DNA from: Ruminococcus sp.
Lineage (GTDB): Bacteria > Bacillota > Clostridia > Oscillospirales > Ruminococcaceae
Length of the DNA: 64,000 bases
Reading direction: 5' to 3'
NCBI GenBank assembly: GCA_017397925.1
Contig: JAFQHO010000046.1
Location: 44,082 to 108,081 of the forward strand
Shown: positions 50,498 to 59,681 of the stretch, piece by piece
Position numbering within the stretch: the first letter of the stretch is position 1
Layout of the letters: the number at the start of each line of letters is the position of its first letter
Made by a program: the position numbers and the translations under genes
The notes under the pieces: generated by a model
The model's database searches: none
What the model saw: the letters and a program-made list of their open reading frames with translations, nothing else
Told to the model about the DNA's origin: nothing

Positions 50498-51403
50498 ATG
50501 ATAAATATTCTTGAACTTACAGAGATATGCGGCAGACTTGGCTGTAAATTCAGCACAAACTGCTCTTTAAGCGAACATACCACCTTTAAAATCGGAGGTA
50601 ACTGCAGCTTTCTTATAGAAATAAATTCAGCAAATTCAGCAGCAGAGCTTGTTAAATACCTTCGAGCCAATGAGATAAAATACGCGATTTTAGGTAAAGG
50701 AAGCAACATCATAGCTTCTGACAGTGGATATGACGGAGTTATACTTCACTTCGGAAAAGAATTTTCCAATATTTCAGTATATAATACAAAAGTATATGCC
50801 GATGCAGGTGCCTCTCTTGCTGCAGTATGCCGTAAAGCACAGGAAAACGGTTTAAGCGGTATGGAAAACCTTTACGGAATCCCCGGTTCTGTAGGTGGTG
50901 GTCTTTATATGAATGCAGGCGCATACGGCAGCGAAATGAAGGATGTTGTCATTTCAGCTGAATATATTGATGAAGAAGGAAATATAAGCAGTATATCCGT
51001 AAGAGATATGATGCTTTCTTATCGTCATAGCCTATTTTCTGAAAGAAACTGTATAATAACATCGGTTGTTTTTGAACTGACTTCGAGTGACTCTGAAAAA
51101 ATTAATCAGGATATGGCTGAGTGTATGCATAAACGCATTACAAAACAACCTTTGGAGTATCCAAGTGCAGGCAGTACTTTTAAAAGGCCCGAAGGAAGTT
51201 ATGCATCACTCCTCATTGAACAGTGTGGACTAAAAGGAATGTCTGTAGGTGGAGCAGAAGTAAGTACAAAACATAGCGGTTTTGTTATAAATAAAGGCGG
51301 CGCAACTTGTAAAGATGTACTTGAACTTTGTCGCAGGGTAAAGGAAATAGTACTTGAAAAAACAGGCTACAGCTTGGAGCTTGAGCCTATAATTCTTGAA
51401 TAA
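50498..51403 (+). CDS. murB: UDP-N-acetylenolpyruvoylglucosamine reductase
   Basis: 301 residues from the ATG at 50498 (TAGGAG 7 bases before it). FAD-binding part: HTTFKIGG, ILGKGSNIIASDSGYDGVILHFG, then GMENLYGIPGSVGGGLYMNAGAYG; C-terminal part: YRHSLFSERN, PLEYPSAGSTFKRPEG (Ser proton donor), GFVINKGGATCKDVLEL and ELEPII. It makes UDP-MurNAc for peptidoglycan. A type II (short) MurB. hprK lies 48 bp upstream, rapZ 12 bp downstream. Confidence 0.97.
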   Translation: MINILELTEICGRLGCKFSTNCSLSEHTTFKIGGNCSFLIEINSANSAAELVKYLRANEIKYAILGKGSNIIASDSGYDGVILHFGKEFSNISVYNTKVYADAGASLAAVCRKAQENGLSGMENLYGIPGSVGGGLYMNAGAYGSEMKDVVISAEYIDEEGNISSISVRDMMLSYRHSLFSERNCIITSVVFELTSSDSEKINQDMAECMHKRITKQPLEYPSAGSTFKRPEGSYASLLIEQCGLKGMSVGGAEVSTKHSGFVINKGGATCKDVLELCRRVKEIVLEKTGYSLELEPIILE

Positions 51404-51415
51404 GAGGTTTATAGT

Positions 51416-52285
51416 ATGAAGCTATTGATAGTAACGGGAATGTCTGGCTCGGGAAAATCAAGCGTTATGGACGTTATGGAGGATATCGGATATTATTGCA
51501 TCGATAATATTCCGCCGAAACTTATAAGACAATTCGTTGATCTTTGTCAAAAATCCGAAATGAATATTGACAAAATAGCTGTTGCAGTTGATATACGCAC
51601 TGGTGAAATGTTTGCAGAGATTTACAACTGCCTTGAATCTATCCGGTCAGACGAAGAAATTGAGTTGAAGATATTATTCATTGAAGCTGAAGATGAAGTG
51701 CTTATAAAGCGTTACAAAGAGACACGTCGAAAACACCCCCTTGATGAAAAATTCAGCGGAAATATGCACGATGCACTTCAATTTGAACGAGATCAGCTTT
51801 CACGAATGAGAGCAATTGCTGATTTCTATATTGAGACATCTGTTCTTTCATCTGCACAATTAAAGGAACAGGTTAAGGAAACCTTCCTTGAAAATACATC
51901 TGATTCTCTTACTATCAAGGTTATGTCATTTGGCTTCAAATACGGTGTATCAACAGAAGCTGATCTTATTTTCGATGTAAGATGTCTGCCTAACCCTTAC
52001 TACATCGATTCACTCCGTGAACATACCGGACTTGAAAGCTGTGTACAGGATTATGTTATGCAATCAGAATCTTCTAATATGCTTTTTGTAAAATTAAAGG
52101 AATTGATTGATTTTCTCATTCCTCTTTACATAAGCGAAGGAAAAAGCCAGCTTGTAATAGCATTTGGCTGTACAGGCGGAAAACATCGTTCTGTAACATT
52201 TGCAGTGAAAATGCACGAACATCTTGAAAATAACGGATTTAAAGTGCAGAAATTTCATCGTGATTTACCAAAGTACATAAATTAA
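51416..52285 (+). CDS. rapZ: RapZ/YvcJ nucleotide-binding protein
   Basis: 289 residues. P-loop GMSGSGKSS (about 8-16), YYCIDNIPPKL, VDIRTGEMF, FIEAEDEVLIKRYKETRRKHPL, FKYGVSTEADLIFDVRCLPNPYY, and the RNA/UDP-GlcNAc-binding end IAFGCTGGKHRSVTFAVKM. In enteric bacteria RapZ controls the sRNA pathway for glucosamine synthesis; in Firmicutes YvcJ is a nucleotide-binding regulator. GAGGT serves the ATG. The usual yvcK neighbour is missing between rapZ and whiA. Confidence 0.95.
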   Translation: MKLLIVTGMSGSGKSSVMDVMEDIGYYCIDNIPPKLIRQFVDLCQKSEMNIDKIAVAVDIRTGEMFAEIYNCLESIRSDEEIELKILFIEAEDEVLIKRYKETRRKHPLDEKFSGNMHDALQFERDQLSRMRAIADFYIETSVLSSAQLKEQVKETFLENTSDSLTIKVMSFGFKYGVSTEADLIFDVRCLPNPYYIDSLREHTGLESCVQDYVMQSESSNMLFVKLKELIDFLIPLYISEGKSQLVIAFGCTGGKHRSVTFAVKMHEHLENNGFKVQKFHRDLPKYIN

Positions 52286-52300
52286 TTTAAACTTACTTTA

Positions 52301-52330
52301 AAACGCATACATTAATGTGTGCGTTTTTTT
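52301..52330 (+). terminator. terminator-like hairpin between rapZ and whiA
   Basis: AAACGCATACAT and ATGTGTGCGTTT pair over 12 bp with one G-U, followed by T7. It lies 15 bp after rapZ and should limit read-through to whiA. Confidence 0.8.
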
Positions 52331-52353
52331 ATGAATGAAAAGAGTTGATAAAA

Positions 52354-53259
52354 ATGTCTTTTTCTGATGAAGTCAGAAATGAAATATGTGCAAATATAAA
52401 CGATAAGGACAAGAAATTTGCCTGTTTATATGGAATGTTGTTATTCAGCAGAACACTTACAAAAGAACGTATCTGCTTCCAGAGTAAAAGCAGTAAAGCT
52501 GCAGATACATTTGCTGAATTATTTTCCGCTGTATTCAAGTACAGTCCCGAATACAGGCTTTCAGAAGCAAAAAACGGCAGGACGATGTATATTTTTGATA
52601 TTACAGATAAAAAACTTATATCTGATGTATTTTCAAAATATCGTCTTGAAGACGGTGAACGCCATATGAATCCCGAAATTGTATCAATTGGAAGTCTTGG
52701 TGTATTTACAGCAGGTGTATTTCTTGCAAGTGGGAGTGTAAATGACCCTGAAAAAGAATATCACCTTGAATTCTGCTCACCTGAGGAAAAAATAGCAGAA
52801 GAACTTATATCACTCTTGGGAGAAATCGGAGTTAATGCAGGCATAACGGTGCGACGTGGTCAATATATTGTTTATATCAAAGGCAGCGAGTCTATAGAAG
52901 ACACCCTAACATTTATTAATGCACAGCAGTGTACTCTTGAGTTAATGAATGTGAAAATTTATAAGGATGTCCGCAACAAAGCAAATCGTATAACAAACTG
53001 TGACAATGCAAATATAAATAAAGTAGTAAAGGCTTCAATGAAGCAGGTTGAGGATATAAAACTTATTGCAGAAAAGCGTGGGCTTGACAGCCTTACAGAT
53101 GAGCTTCGCCAGGTTGCAGAAATACGCCTTGAAAGCATAGGACTTAGCCTGCAGGATATAGGAGAAAGCCTTGAACCACCAATAAGCCGTTCAGGAGTAA
53201 ATCATCGGTTTAAAAAGTTAGCCAAGATAGCTGACGAAATACGGAACAGCGGAGGATGA
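52354..53259 (+). CDS. whiA: WhiA-family regulator
   Basis: 301 residues from the ATG at 52354; an in-frame TTG at 52345 is less likely. An N-terminal LAGLIDADG-like degenerate endonuclease fold (SFSDEVRNEIC, GSLGVFTAGVFLASGSVNDPEKEYHLEFC) and a C-terminal helix-turn-helix (LTDELRQVAEIRLESIGLSLQDIGESLEPPISRSGVNHRFKKL). In Gram-positives it binds DNA and influences cell division and, in spore formers, development. The ribosome site is poor (AAAGAG). The dnaE start region overlaps its stop. Confidence 0.95.
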   Translation: MSFSDEVRNEICANINDKDKKFACLYGMLLFSRTLTKERICFQSKSSKAADTFAELFSAVFKYSPEYRLSEAKNGRTMYIFDITDKKLISDVFSKYRLEDGERHMNPEIVSIGSLGVFTAGVFLASGSVNDPEKEYHLEFCSPEEKIAEELISLLGEIGVNAGITVRRGQYIVYIKGSESIEDTLTFINAQQCTLELMNVKIYKDVRNKANRITNCDNANINKVVKASMKQVEDIKLIAEKRGLDSLTDELRQVAEIRLESIGLSLQDIGESLEPPISRSGVNHRFKKLAKIADEIRNSGG

Positions 53260-53261
53260 AA

Positions 53262-56200
53262 ATGAATAACAGCGATTTTGTACATCTTCATGTTCACACT
53301 GAATATAGTCTCCTTGATGGTGCTTGTCGTATAAATAGATTAATGTCTCGGCTTAAAGAAATTGGACAAACTGCTGTAGCAATTACCGATCACGGTAATA
53401 TGTACGGAGCAATGGAGTTTTATCAGACAGCTGAAAAAAACGGAATTAAAGCTATAATAGGCTGTGAAGTTTATGTTGCCCCACGTACACGATTTGATAA
53501 AGAGACAAAAATTGACTCAAAGCCGTATCATCTGGTGCTTTTATGTGAGAATAATGAGGGATACAGTAATCTTGTAAAACTTGTATCTGCTGCAAATATC
53601 GAGGGATTTTACAGCAAACCAAGAGTAGACAAAGAGCTTCTTCAAAGATACCACAAAGGGCTTATATGCCTTTCTGCCTGCCTTGCAGGAGAGATACCGA
53701 GATATCTTTCTGATAACAATTTTGAGTCTGCAAAAAAAGCTGCCTATGAATATCTTAATATATTCGGTGAGGGCAATTTTTTCATTGAAATACAAAATCA
53801 CGGATTACGGGAAGAAATAGAAATTCTTCCTCAGCTGTATAAACTCTCTGCGGAAACAGGTATCCCTCTTGTCGCTACTAATGACTGCCACTATCTTAGC
53901 CGTGAAGATAGTGAGCTGCAAAAGCTTCTCATTTGTATTCAGACGGGAACGGTATTTGGAGAGCCTAATGGACTTGATTTCGGTACAGATGAATTCTATA
54001 TAAAATCGTCAGAAGAAATGCTTAAACTTTTTGGCGGGCATAAAGAAGCAATTTCTGTTACATCACAGATTGCTGAAAGATGCAATGTCGACTTTAATTT
54101 TGACAGCGGAATTAAAATTCCCGAATTCAAAGCTGAAGGAGTATCGGATAACACAGAATATCTGCGGGAGCTCAGCTTTGAGGGACTTTACCGCCACTAC
54201 GGAGAAAAAGTCTCTTCTAATATTATAAAACGTCTTGAATATGAGCTTTCGGTAATTGAAGAAAAGCATTTTGTTGATTATTTTCTTATTGTATGGGATT
54301 TTATAAGATATGCAAGGGAACATAGTATTCCTGTAGGTCCAGGTAGAGGTTCAGGTGCTGGAAGTCTCTGTGCATACTGTATTGGTATAACCGGAATTGA
54401 CCCCATAAAATATAACCTTATGTTTGAGCGTTTTCTTAATCCGGAACGTGTGAGTATGCCTGATTTTGATATAGATTTCTGTATTGAGGGCAGACAAGCT
54501 GTAAAGGATTATGTTGTACGAAAATACGGTACTGACAAAGTCTCCGAAATAATAGCCTTTGATACATTAAAAGCAAAGGCAGCAATACGCGATATTGTAA
54601 GAGTATTAGGATTATCCTACAGTCTTGGAGATAAGATTGCAAAAATGATCGATCCTAAAAATGATTTGACTTATTCACTTAAAGAGAATAAAGAACTTGC
54701 TTCTCTATATTCCGCCGATAAATCAGTAAAACGTCTCATTGACTTTGCATTAAAGCTTGAAGGAATGCCACGGCATACGTCAACTCACGCAGCAGGAGTC
54801 GTAATATCTGACATAAAACTTGATGATCTTGTACCTGTTCAGAAAAATGAGAATACAATTGTAACACAATATACAATGGCTCATCTTGAAGCACTTGGAC
54901 TTCTGAAAATGGATTTTCTTGGTTTACGAAATCTTACGGTAATACGTGATGCTGTCAATGAAGTACGCAAAACTATCCCTGATTTTGATATTAATTCTAT
55001 ACCACAGGATGATATATCTGTGTATGAAATGCTATCAAGAGGTGATACAGCAGGGATATTTCAGTTTGAAAGCGATGGTATGACAAAGTGGCTTGTAGAA
55101 ATGAAGCCTGAACGTATGGAGGACTTGATTGTTATAATTTCTCTGTATCGCCCCGGGCCGATGAAGTCTATACCTGTATACATCAATAATAAACAAAATC
55201 CACAGAATGTAAAATATCTCCACCCTAAACTGAAAGAAACTCTTGAAGAAACATACGGAGTAATGGTTTATCAGGAGCAGGTAATGGAAATATGTCGTAA
55301 ACTTGCAGGATATTCATATGGCCACGCTGATATTGTTCGCCGCGCTATGGCAAAGAAAAAACAGGAAGCAATGCTTAAAGAGAGAGAAAGCTTTGTTTAT
55401 GGTGCAATGAAAAATGGTGTCGCAGCAGAAAATGCAAATAAAATTTTTGATGAAATGGTAAGCTTCGCATCATATGCTTTTAACAAATCCCACGCAGCAG
55501 CATATGCTTACCTTGCCTACCAGACTGCATATCTGAAATGCCATTTCAGAGGTATATATATGGCTGCTCTTATGTCAAGTGTTATGACTGGCGGTGACAG
55601 ACTTGTAGATTATATTAACGACTGTAAAACAGCAGGTCTTGAAGTTCTTCCTCCTGATATAAACAGAAGTATGAAATGCTTTGTATACAATCAAAATATG
55701 CTCTGTTTTGGACTTCTTGCAGTAAAAAATGTAGGCTGGGGACTTGCTGATAAAATTATAGCTGAACGAAATGGCAACGGCAGATTTACAAGCTTACAGG
55801 ATTTCTGTGAAAGAATGTCTGGCAGAGAACTTAATAAAAAAGCTCTTGAAAATCTTATTAAATCAGGTGCATTTGACAAGTTAGGTCTTAACAGACGACA
55901 GATGCTTGATAGCTATGAAATGCTGCTTGAAATGGCAGGAAAAGGAGCAAGAGGTGTAATTGAGGGACAGATGAATTTATTCAACTCTTGTTCCGATGCT
56001 GATACAAATATTAAAATATCTTATCGACCTGAATATGATAAAAAAAGACTTTATGCTATGGAGAAAGAGTCTGTGGGAATATATCTGTCCGGCGATCCTC
56101 TTTCTGAGTATGATTATCTTGCACAGCTTTTAAAAGTTAAAAAAACCGTTGATATTAACATTGAAAATGTAAAAGACAATGATCAAGTAAAGTTGATGTG

Positions 56201-56663
56201 CATTATCAGAGAGAAAAAAATCCACGAAACCAAAAAAGGCTGTAAAATGGCTTTTCTTACCTTGGATGACGGAAGGGGAGAAGCTGATGTTGTTATTTTT
56301 CCTGATTTATTTATGATGACAGCTTCCAAACTCAATACTGATGATATAGTATATGTTAATGGTAAAATTTCAAAAAAAGATGAAAGTGTATCTGTAATAT
56401 GCGGCAATATAACTGCTGAAGAGGAATTTGATCATATGATAGAACATATGCAGCTTTGTATTAAAATACAATCAGATAAAATTCCAATGGATTTTCTCGA
56501 AAAGCTTTGTACACAGTATAAAGGAAATACTGAAATATGCTTTTATCTGACAGATTTTAAAAAAATGGTGCGTCCAAGAAAAAAACTTTCCCTTTGTTTG
56601 ACAATGGAGGTATATAACAAACTGCAAAGTGTTATTAACTCTGAGAATATGGGTTTGATATGA
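53262..56663 (+). CDS. dnaE: DNA polymerase III alpha subunit (DnaE type)
   Basis: 1133 residues from the ATG at 53262; the ATG at 53256 abuts GGAGG and is too close. An N-terminal PHP domain (about 5-200, FVHLHVHTEYSLLDGACRI, ITDHGNMYG, with metal ligands present), the polymerase palm with PGRGSGAGSLCAYCIGIT and PDFDIDFCIEGR (catalytic Asp pair), a fingers/little finger part (HAAGVVIS, YRPGPMKSIPVYI, YGVMVYQEQVMEI), helix-hairpin-helix and a C-terminal OB fold (about 960-1060). It replicates DNA, probably as the primer-extending polymerase beside PolC, which is not in the window. Four bases of whiA lie ahead of its start. Confidence 0.97.
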   Translation: MNNSDFVHLHVHTEYSLLDGACRINRLMSRLKEIGQTAVAITDHGNMYGAMEFYQTAEKNGIKAIIGCEVYVAPRTRFDKETKIDSKPYHLVLLCENNEGYSNLVKLVSAANIEGFYSKPRVDKELLQRYHKGLICLSACLAGEIPRYLSDNNFESAKKAAYEYLNIFGEGNFFIEIQNHGLREEIEILPQLYKLSAETGIPLVATNDCHYLSREDSELQKLLICIQTGTVFGEPNGLDFGTDEFYIKSSEEMLKLFGGHKEAISVTSQIAERCNVDFNFDSGIKIPEFKAEGVSDNTEYLRELSFEGLYRHYGEKVSSNIIKRLEYELSVIEEKHFVDYFLIVWDFIRYAREHSIPVGPGRGSGAGSLCAYCIGITGIDPIKYNLMFERFLNPERVSMPDFDIDFCIEGRQAVKDYVVRKYGTDKVSEIIAFDTLKAKAAIRDIVRVLGLSYSLGDKIAKMIDPKNDLTYSLKENKELASLYSADKSVKRLIDFALKLEGMPRHTSTHAAGVVISDIKLDDLVPVQKNENTIVTQYTMAHLEALGLLKMDFLGLRNLTVIRDAVNEVRKTIPDFDINSIPQDDISVYEMLSRGDTAGIFQFESDGMTKWLVEMKPERMEDLIVIISLYRPGPMKSIPVYINNKQNPQNVKYLHPKLKETLEETYGVMVYQEQVMEICRKLAGYSYGHADIVRRAMAKKKQEAMLKERESFVYGAMKNGVAAENANKIFDEMVSFASYAFNKSHAAAYAYLAYQTAYLKCHFRGIYMAALMSSVMTGGDRLVDYINDCKTAGLEVLPPDINRSMKCFVYNQNMLCFGLLAVKNVGWGLADKIIAERNGNGRFTSLQDFCERMSGRELNKKALENLIKSGAFDKLGLNRRQMLDSYEMLLEMAGKGARGVIEGQMNLFNSCSDADTNIKISYRPEYDKKRLYAMEKESVGIYLSGDPLSEYDYLAQLLKVKKTVDINIENVKDNDQVKLMCIIREKKIHETKKGCKMAFLTLDDGRGEADVVIFPDLFMMTASKLNTDDIVYVNGKISKKDESVSVICGNITAEEEFDHMIEHMQLCIKIQSDKIPMDFLEKLCTQYKGNTEICFYLTDFKKMVRPRKKLSLCLTMEVYNKLQSVINSENMGLI

Positions 56664-56747
56664 TTGTACAAATTATTTCTTACAATTACAATTATTTGTG
56701 CAAAACTACGGAAAATTAATAACTGATAAAAAAAACAAGGAATTGTA

Positions 56748-56776
56748 TTGACTTTTTTGTTAAAAAGAGGTAAAAT
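56748..56776 (+). promoter_or_regulatory. sigma-A promoter of pfkA
   Basis: TTGACT (56748-56753), a 17-bp spacer and TAAAAT (56771-56776). Confidence 0.7.
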
Positions 56777-56840
56777 ATAAGTGTATGAAGTTAAAGCCGT
56801 AAACGGCTCAATATAACTATAGCAGAATGGAGAATTTATT

Positions 56841-57803
56841 ATGAGTAAAAAAATTGCTGTACTTACAAGTGGTGGAGATGCACCTGGAATGAATGCTGCT
56901 ATCAGAGCAGTTGTGAGAAGTGCTCTCAGCAAGGGTATGGAGGTTTACGGCGTTCACAGAGGATATAATGGTCTCATTAATGGTGATATTTTCCAGATGG
57001 ACGAGAGAAGTGTTTCTGATATTATTCACCAGGGTGGTACTTGCCTTTATACAGCAAGATGTCCTGAATTCAGAACACAGGAAGGTGTTGCAAAAGCTAA
57101 GGCTAAGTGTGATGAGTTTGGCATTGAGGGACTTGTAGTTATCGGTGGTGACGGATCGTTCAGAGGTGCTGCCGATCTTTCCGCTATGGGTATGGTATGC
57201 GTAGGTATTCCCGGAACAATTGATAATGATATTTCCTGCACTGATTATACAATTGGTTTTGATACGGCTATGAATACAGCTATGGAGCTTGTCGACAAGC
57301 TTCGTGATACATCACAGTCCCATGACAGAATTTCTGTTGTTGAGGTTATGGGACGTGGTGCAGGTCACATCGCTGTAAATACAGGTATTGCTTGTGGTGC
57401 TACAGATATCATCACACAGGAAGTTCCTTATAACATTGACGCAATAGCAAACACAATGCTTGAAAAGAAAGCAAAGGGCAAACAGAACTTTGTAGTAATT
57501 GTTGCTGAGGGTGTTGGACATTCACAGGAAATTGCTACTATGTTACAGGAAAAGACAGGTATTGAAGCAAGAGCTACAATTCTCGGCCACGTTCAGAGAG
57601 GTGGTACTCCTACTCTCAGAGATAGAGTAGAAGCAACACGTATGGGTTATTACGCAGTTGAGCTTATTGAACAGGGCATTGGTAATCGTGTTGTAGGTAT
57701 CAAGGACAGCAAGATTGTTGACTATGATATTCAGGAAGCCCTTTCAATGACAAAGGCATATGATGAAAAACTCCATCATATTGCAGAGGAAATTGCATTC
57801 TAA
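56841..57803 (+). CDS. pfkA: ATP-dependent 6-phosphofructokinase
   Basis: 320 residues, the standard bacterial length. LTSGGDAPGMNAAIRAVVRSA, VIGGDGSFRGA, PGTIDNDISCTDYTIGFDTA (catalytic Asp in the IDND loop), VVEVMGRGAGHIA and LGHVQRGGTPTLRDR are all intact. It commits fructose-6-P to glycolysis using ATP. GGAG precedes the ATG. A single promoter and terminator make it its own unit. Confidence 0.97.
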   Translation: MSKKIAVLTSGGDAPGMNAAIRAVVRSALSKGMEVYGVHRGYNGLINGDIFQMDERSVSDIIHQGGTCLYTARCPEFRTQEGVAKAKAKCDEFGIEGLVVIGGDGSFRGAADLSAMGMVCVGIPGTIDNDISCTDYTIGFDTAMNTAMELVDKLRDTSQSHDRISVVEVMGRGAGHIAVNTGIACGATDIITQEVPYNIDAIANTMLEKKAKGKQNFVVIVAEGVGHSQEIATMLQEKTGIEARATILGHVQRGGTPTLRDRVEATRMGYYAVELIEQGIGNRVVGIKDSKIVDYDIQEALSMTKAYDEKLHHIAEEIAF

Positions 57804-57826
57804 TTTCAAAATATATGTATAACACA

Positions 57827-57866
57827 AAACTCCTGTCAATTTAAACTGACAGGAGTTTTCATTTTT
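57827..57866. terminator. bidirectional terminator after pfkA
   Basis: AAAACTCCTGTCA and TGACAGGAGTTTT pair over 13 bp with T-rich sides in both directions; the facing gene stops at 57865. Confidence 0.88.
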
Positions 57867-58788
57867 ATCTGAATTCTGTGAATATTTTTCTTCCTGAACA
57901 TTCGGGTGCATAGTCCCAGCGATCAAAATGTGATGCATTAGTGAAGTAGTGGCAAATATTATCAGTATTATAATCTTCACATACATCCACAATTACAAGC
58001 TTTATTTTCATTTTTTCAGGTATAATTGCTTTTATGTATACACTGACATTTTGTCCGGCTTTGATACCATCACGAAGCTCTGCAAGACCCGCAAGATTTG
58101 GGGCAAGTTCTACAAAAACGCCATACGCCTCCACAGAACGGACAATTCCCGAAACAGTCTCACCTGTATTAAATTTTGAAGCATTTTCCTGCCAGGTTCC
58201 CAAAAGCTCCTTATGACTCAGACATATTCTTGAACCATCGCGAGAGCGAACAACCGCTTTTATGAATTGCCCGACTGCAAAACGATCTGACGGATGCGAA
58301 ATACGTGAAACAGATATTGAATCAATCGGAATAAGCGAGGGAATACCACAGCCTATATCCACAAAGCAGCCAAACTGTTCAAGGTGTGTAATACGTGCCT
58401 CGATAACATCTCCAAGACAAAGCTTATCTGTATAATACGCAACACATTCCTTTTGTGCTGCTGCCCTTGACAATTCAACGGTTAGTTTTCCGTTTTCTGA
58501 TGAAGCAATTCTCACAACTTTGAAGCATACAATTTTATTAACTCGAGATATAATTGCGATATCCCGAGTTGAGCCGTCTGAAATACCAACAGCACCGTTT
58601 TCACGGTAAATTATTCCTTCTGCACAGGGCAAATCAATAATAAGATTGTGAAAGCTATCGCAAAGAGCCGCTCTTGCTTCAAGTATAATTCCCTTTTCCA
58701 TAGCCTCTGTAAGACCATCAAGAGATGAGATATACTTTTGATTTGCAGCAGTTCTAAAAAGACTGCCCTCAGGTTTGTATTCGTTCAT
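57865..58788 (-). CDS. S1-domain RNA-binding protein
   Basis: 307 residues, soluble. Two S1 folds are clear: about 125-200 (LGDVIEARITHLEQFGCFVDIGCGIPSLIPI) and about 210-275 (GETVSGIVRSVEAYGVFVELAPNLAGLAEL). An N-terminal part (about 30-115) with VRIASSENGKLTVELSRAAAQK may be a third, degenerate unit. It resembles the short S1 homologues (RpsA-like) of Firmicutes, which bind RNA and affect translation, but is too short to be a full ribosomal S1. GGAGGT serves the ATG. It follows the small gene at 58889 across a hairpin. Confidence 0.85.
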   Translation of the reverse strand: MNEYKPEGSLFRTAANQKYISSLDGLTEAMEKGIILEARAALCDSFHNLIIDLPCAEGIIYRENGAVGISDGSTRDIAIISRVNKIVCFKVVRIASSENGKLTVELSRAAAQKECVAYYTDKLCLGDVIEARITHLEQFGCFVDIGCGIPSLIPIDSISVSRISHPSDRFAVGQFIKAVVRSRDGSRICLSHKELLGTWQENASKFNTGETVSGIVRSVEAYGVFVELAPNLAGLAELRDGIKAGQNVSVYIKAIIPEKMKIKLVIVDVCEDYNTDNICHYFTNASHFDRWDYAPECSGRKIFTEFR

Positions 58789-58810
58789 ATTTTGTACCTC
58801 CGAATTATTT

Positions 58811-58857
58811 AAGGCAACATCGTATAAGAATCATAATTACTTTTACGATGTTGTCTT
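58811..58857 (-). terminator. hairpin before the S1-domain gene
   Basis: On the minus strand GACAACATCGTA and TACGATGTTGCC pair over about 11 bp with a 19-base loop, then CTTAAAT. It is a weak terminator for the small gene upstream, or a leader hairpin of the S1 gene. Confidence 0.45.
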
Positions 58858-58888
58858 TACAGTACATAATATGCACCTTACAGTAATT

Positions 58889-59263
58889 TTATACCATAGA
58901 ACGTGGTGGGATATAAATATTATTTCCGCCATTGGAAGTCAATATTGAACTAATCTGTTCTGTACCGTTACCGTCACACACAATAAATACATTTGTTTTT
59001 CTACTTTGTTCAGGCTCCGGAATAACATCTACTGACGCTGGAGAATCCATAACCATAGTAAGATAGTTCGTGTAATTTGAAGAACCTGTAACAGTTGGAA
59101 GAACAGTATAAATATTTCCACTGCGAAGTTTTTCGGCTTTGTCTGATGCTCTGTTATAAACAAAGTTAGTAGAATACACACCAGTTACACTTTCACGAAT
59201 TTTCTTCAGAGCATTTTCTGCAATTTCAGGGGTTTCAAATTCCGCAATAATTCTTGTAACCAT
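58889..59263 (-). CDS. small protein of unknown function
   Basis: 124 residues from the ATG at 59263 (GAGG just before it). The first 35 residues (VTRIIAEFETPEIAENALKKIRES) have the beta-alpha pattern of general stress protein 17M / ferredoxin-like domains that begin by sensing a pair of strands; the rest is Ser/Thr/Asn-rich and ends in NIYIPPRSMV. No catalytic motif is visible. It is divergent from the DUF951 gene, with a shared 174-bp gap. Confidence 0.6.
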   Translation of the reverse strand: MVTRIIAEFETPEIAENALKKIRESVTGVYSTNFVYNRASDKAEKLRSGNIYTVLPTVTGSSNYTNYLTMVMDSPASVDVIPEPEQSRKTNVFIVCDGNGTEQISSILTSNGGNNIYIPPRSMV

Positions 59264-59364
59264 AGGTAATACCTCGTTTCTATTTATTTTTGTCTGCATT
59301 ACATATTTTTTTTATGGCTTTTTATTATTTTTACACAAATTTTAAAAAATATACCTCAGATATA

Positions 59365-59393
59365 TTGATTTAATCTGTATTTTAGGGTATAAT
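59365..59393 (+). promoter_or_regulatory. sigma-A promoter of the DUF951-prfA operon
   Basis: TTGATT (59365-59370), a 17-bp spacer and TATAAT (59388-59393). Confidence 0.68.
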
Positions 59394-59437
59394 TATACAG
59401 TACAGGATTAACAAACTTTTGAAAGGTGGAACAGATT

Positions 59438-59626
59438 ATGGATGTACGTCCCAATGATATACTTGAAATGAAAAAGCAGCATCCATGCGGAGTTTCTGAA
59501 ATGCTTGTACTTCGTTCTGGAATGGATTTTCGTCTTAAATGTATAGGCTGTGGTCATGAATTTCTTGTTCCGCGTAAAAAAATCGAAAAAAGTATAAAAA
59601 GTATCCGCAGAGAAACAGAAGGTTAG
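59438..59626 (+). CDS. DUF951 family zinc-ribbon-like protein
   Basis: 62 residues from the ATG at 59438 (GAAAGGTGG 8 bases before it); the GTG at 59426 is on that site. Pattern: VRPNDILEMKKQHPCG, then FRLKCIGCGHEFLVPRKKIEKSIK, with Cys at HPCG and CIGC likely to bind zinc. DUF951 members lie near ychF, parB or ribosome-related genes in Firmicutes and are thought to bind nucleic acid. It heads the prfA-coaE cluster. Confidence 0.88.
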   Translation: MDVRPNDILEMKKQHPCGVSEMLVLRSGMDFRLKCIGCGHEFLVPRKKIEKSIKSIRRETEG

Positions 59627-59681
59627 CCATTCCATCAATTAAATATCGACGTATATAATTGTATATTGAAAGGAATTTATT

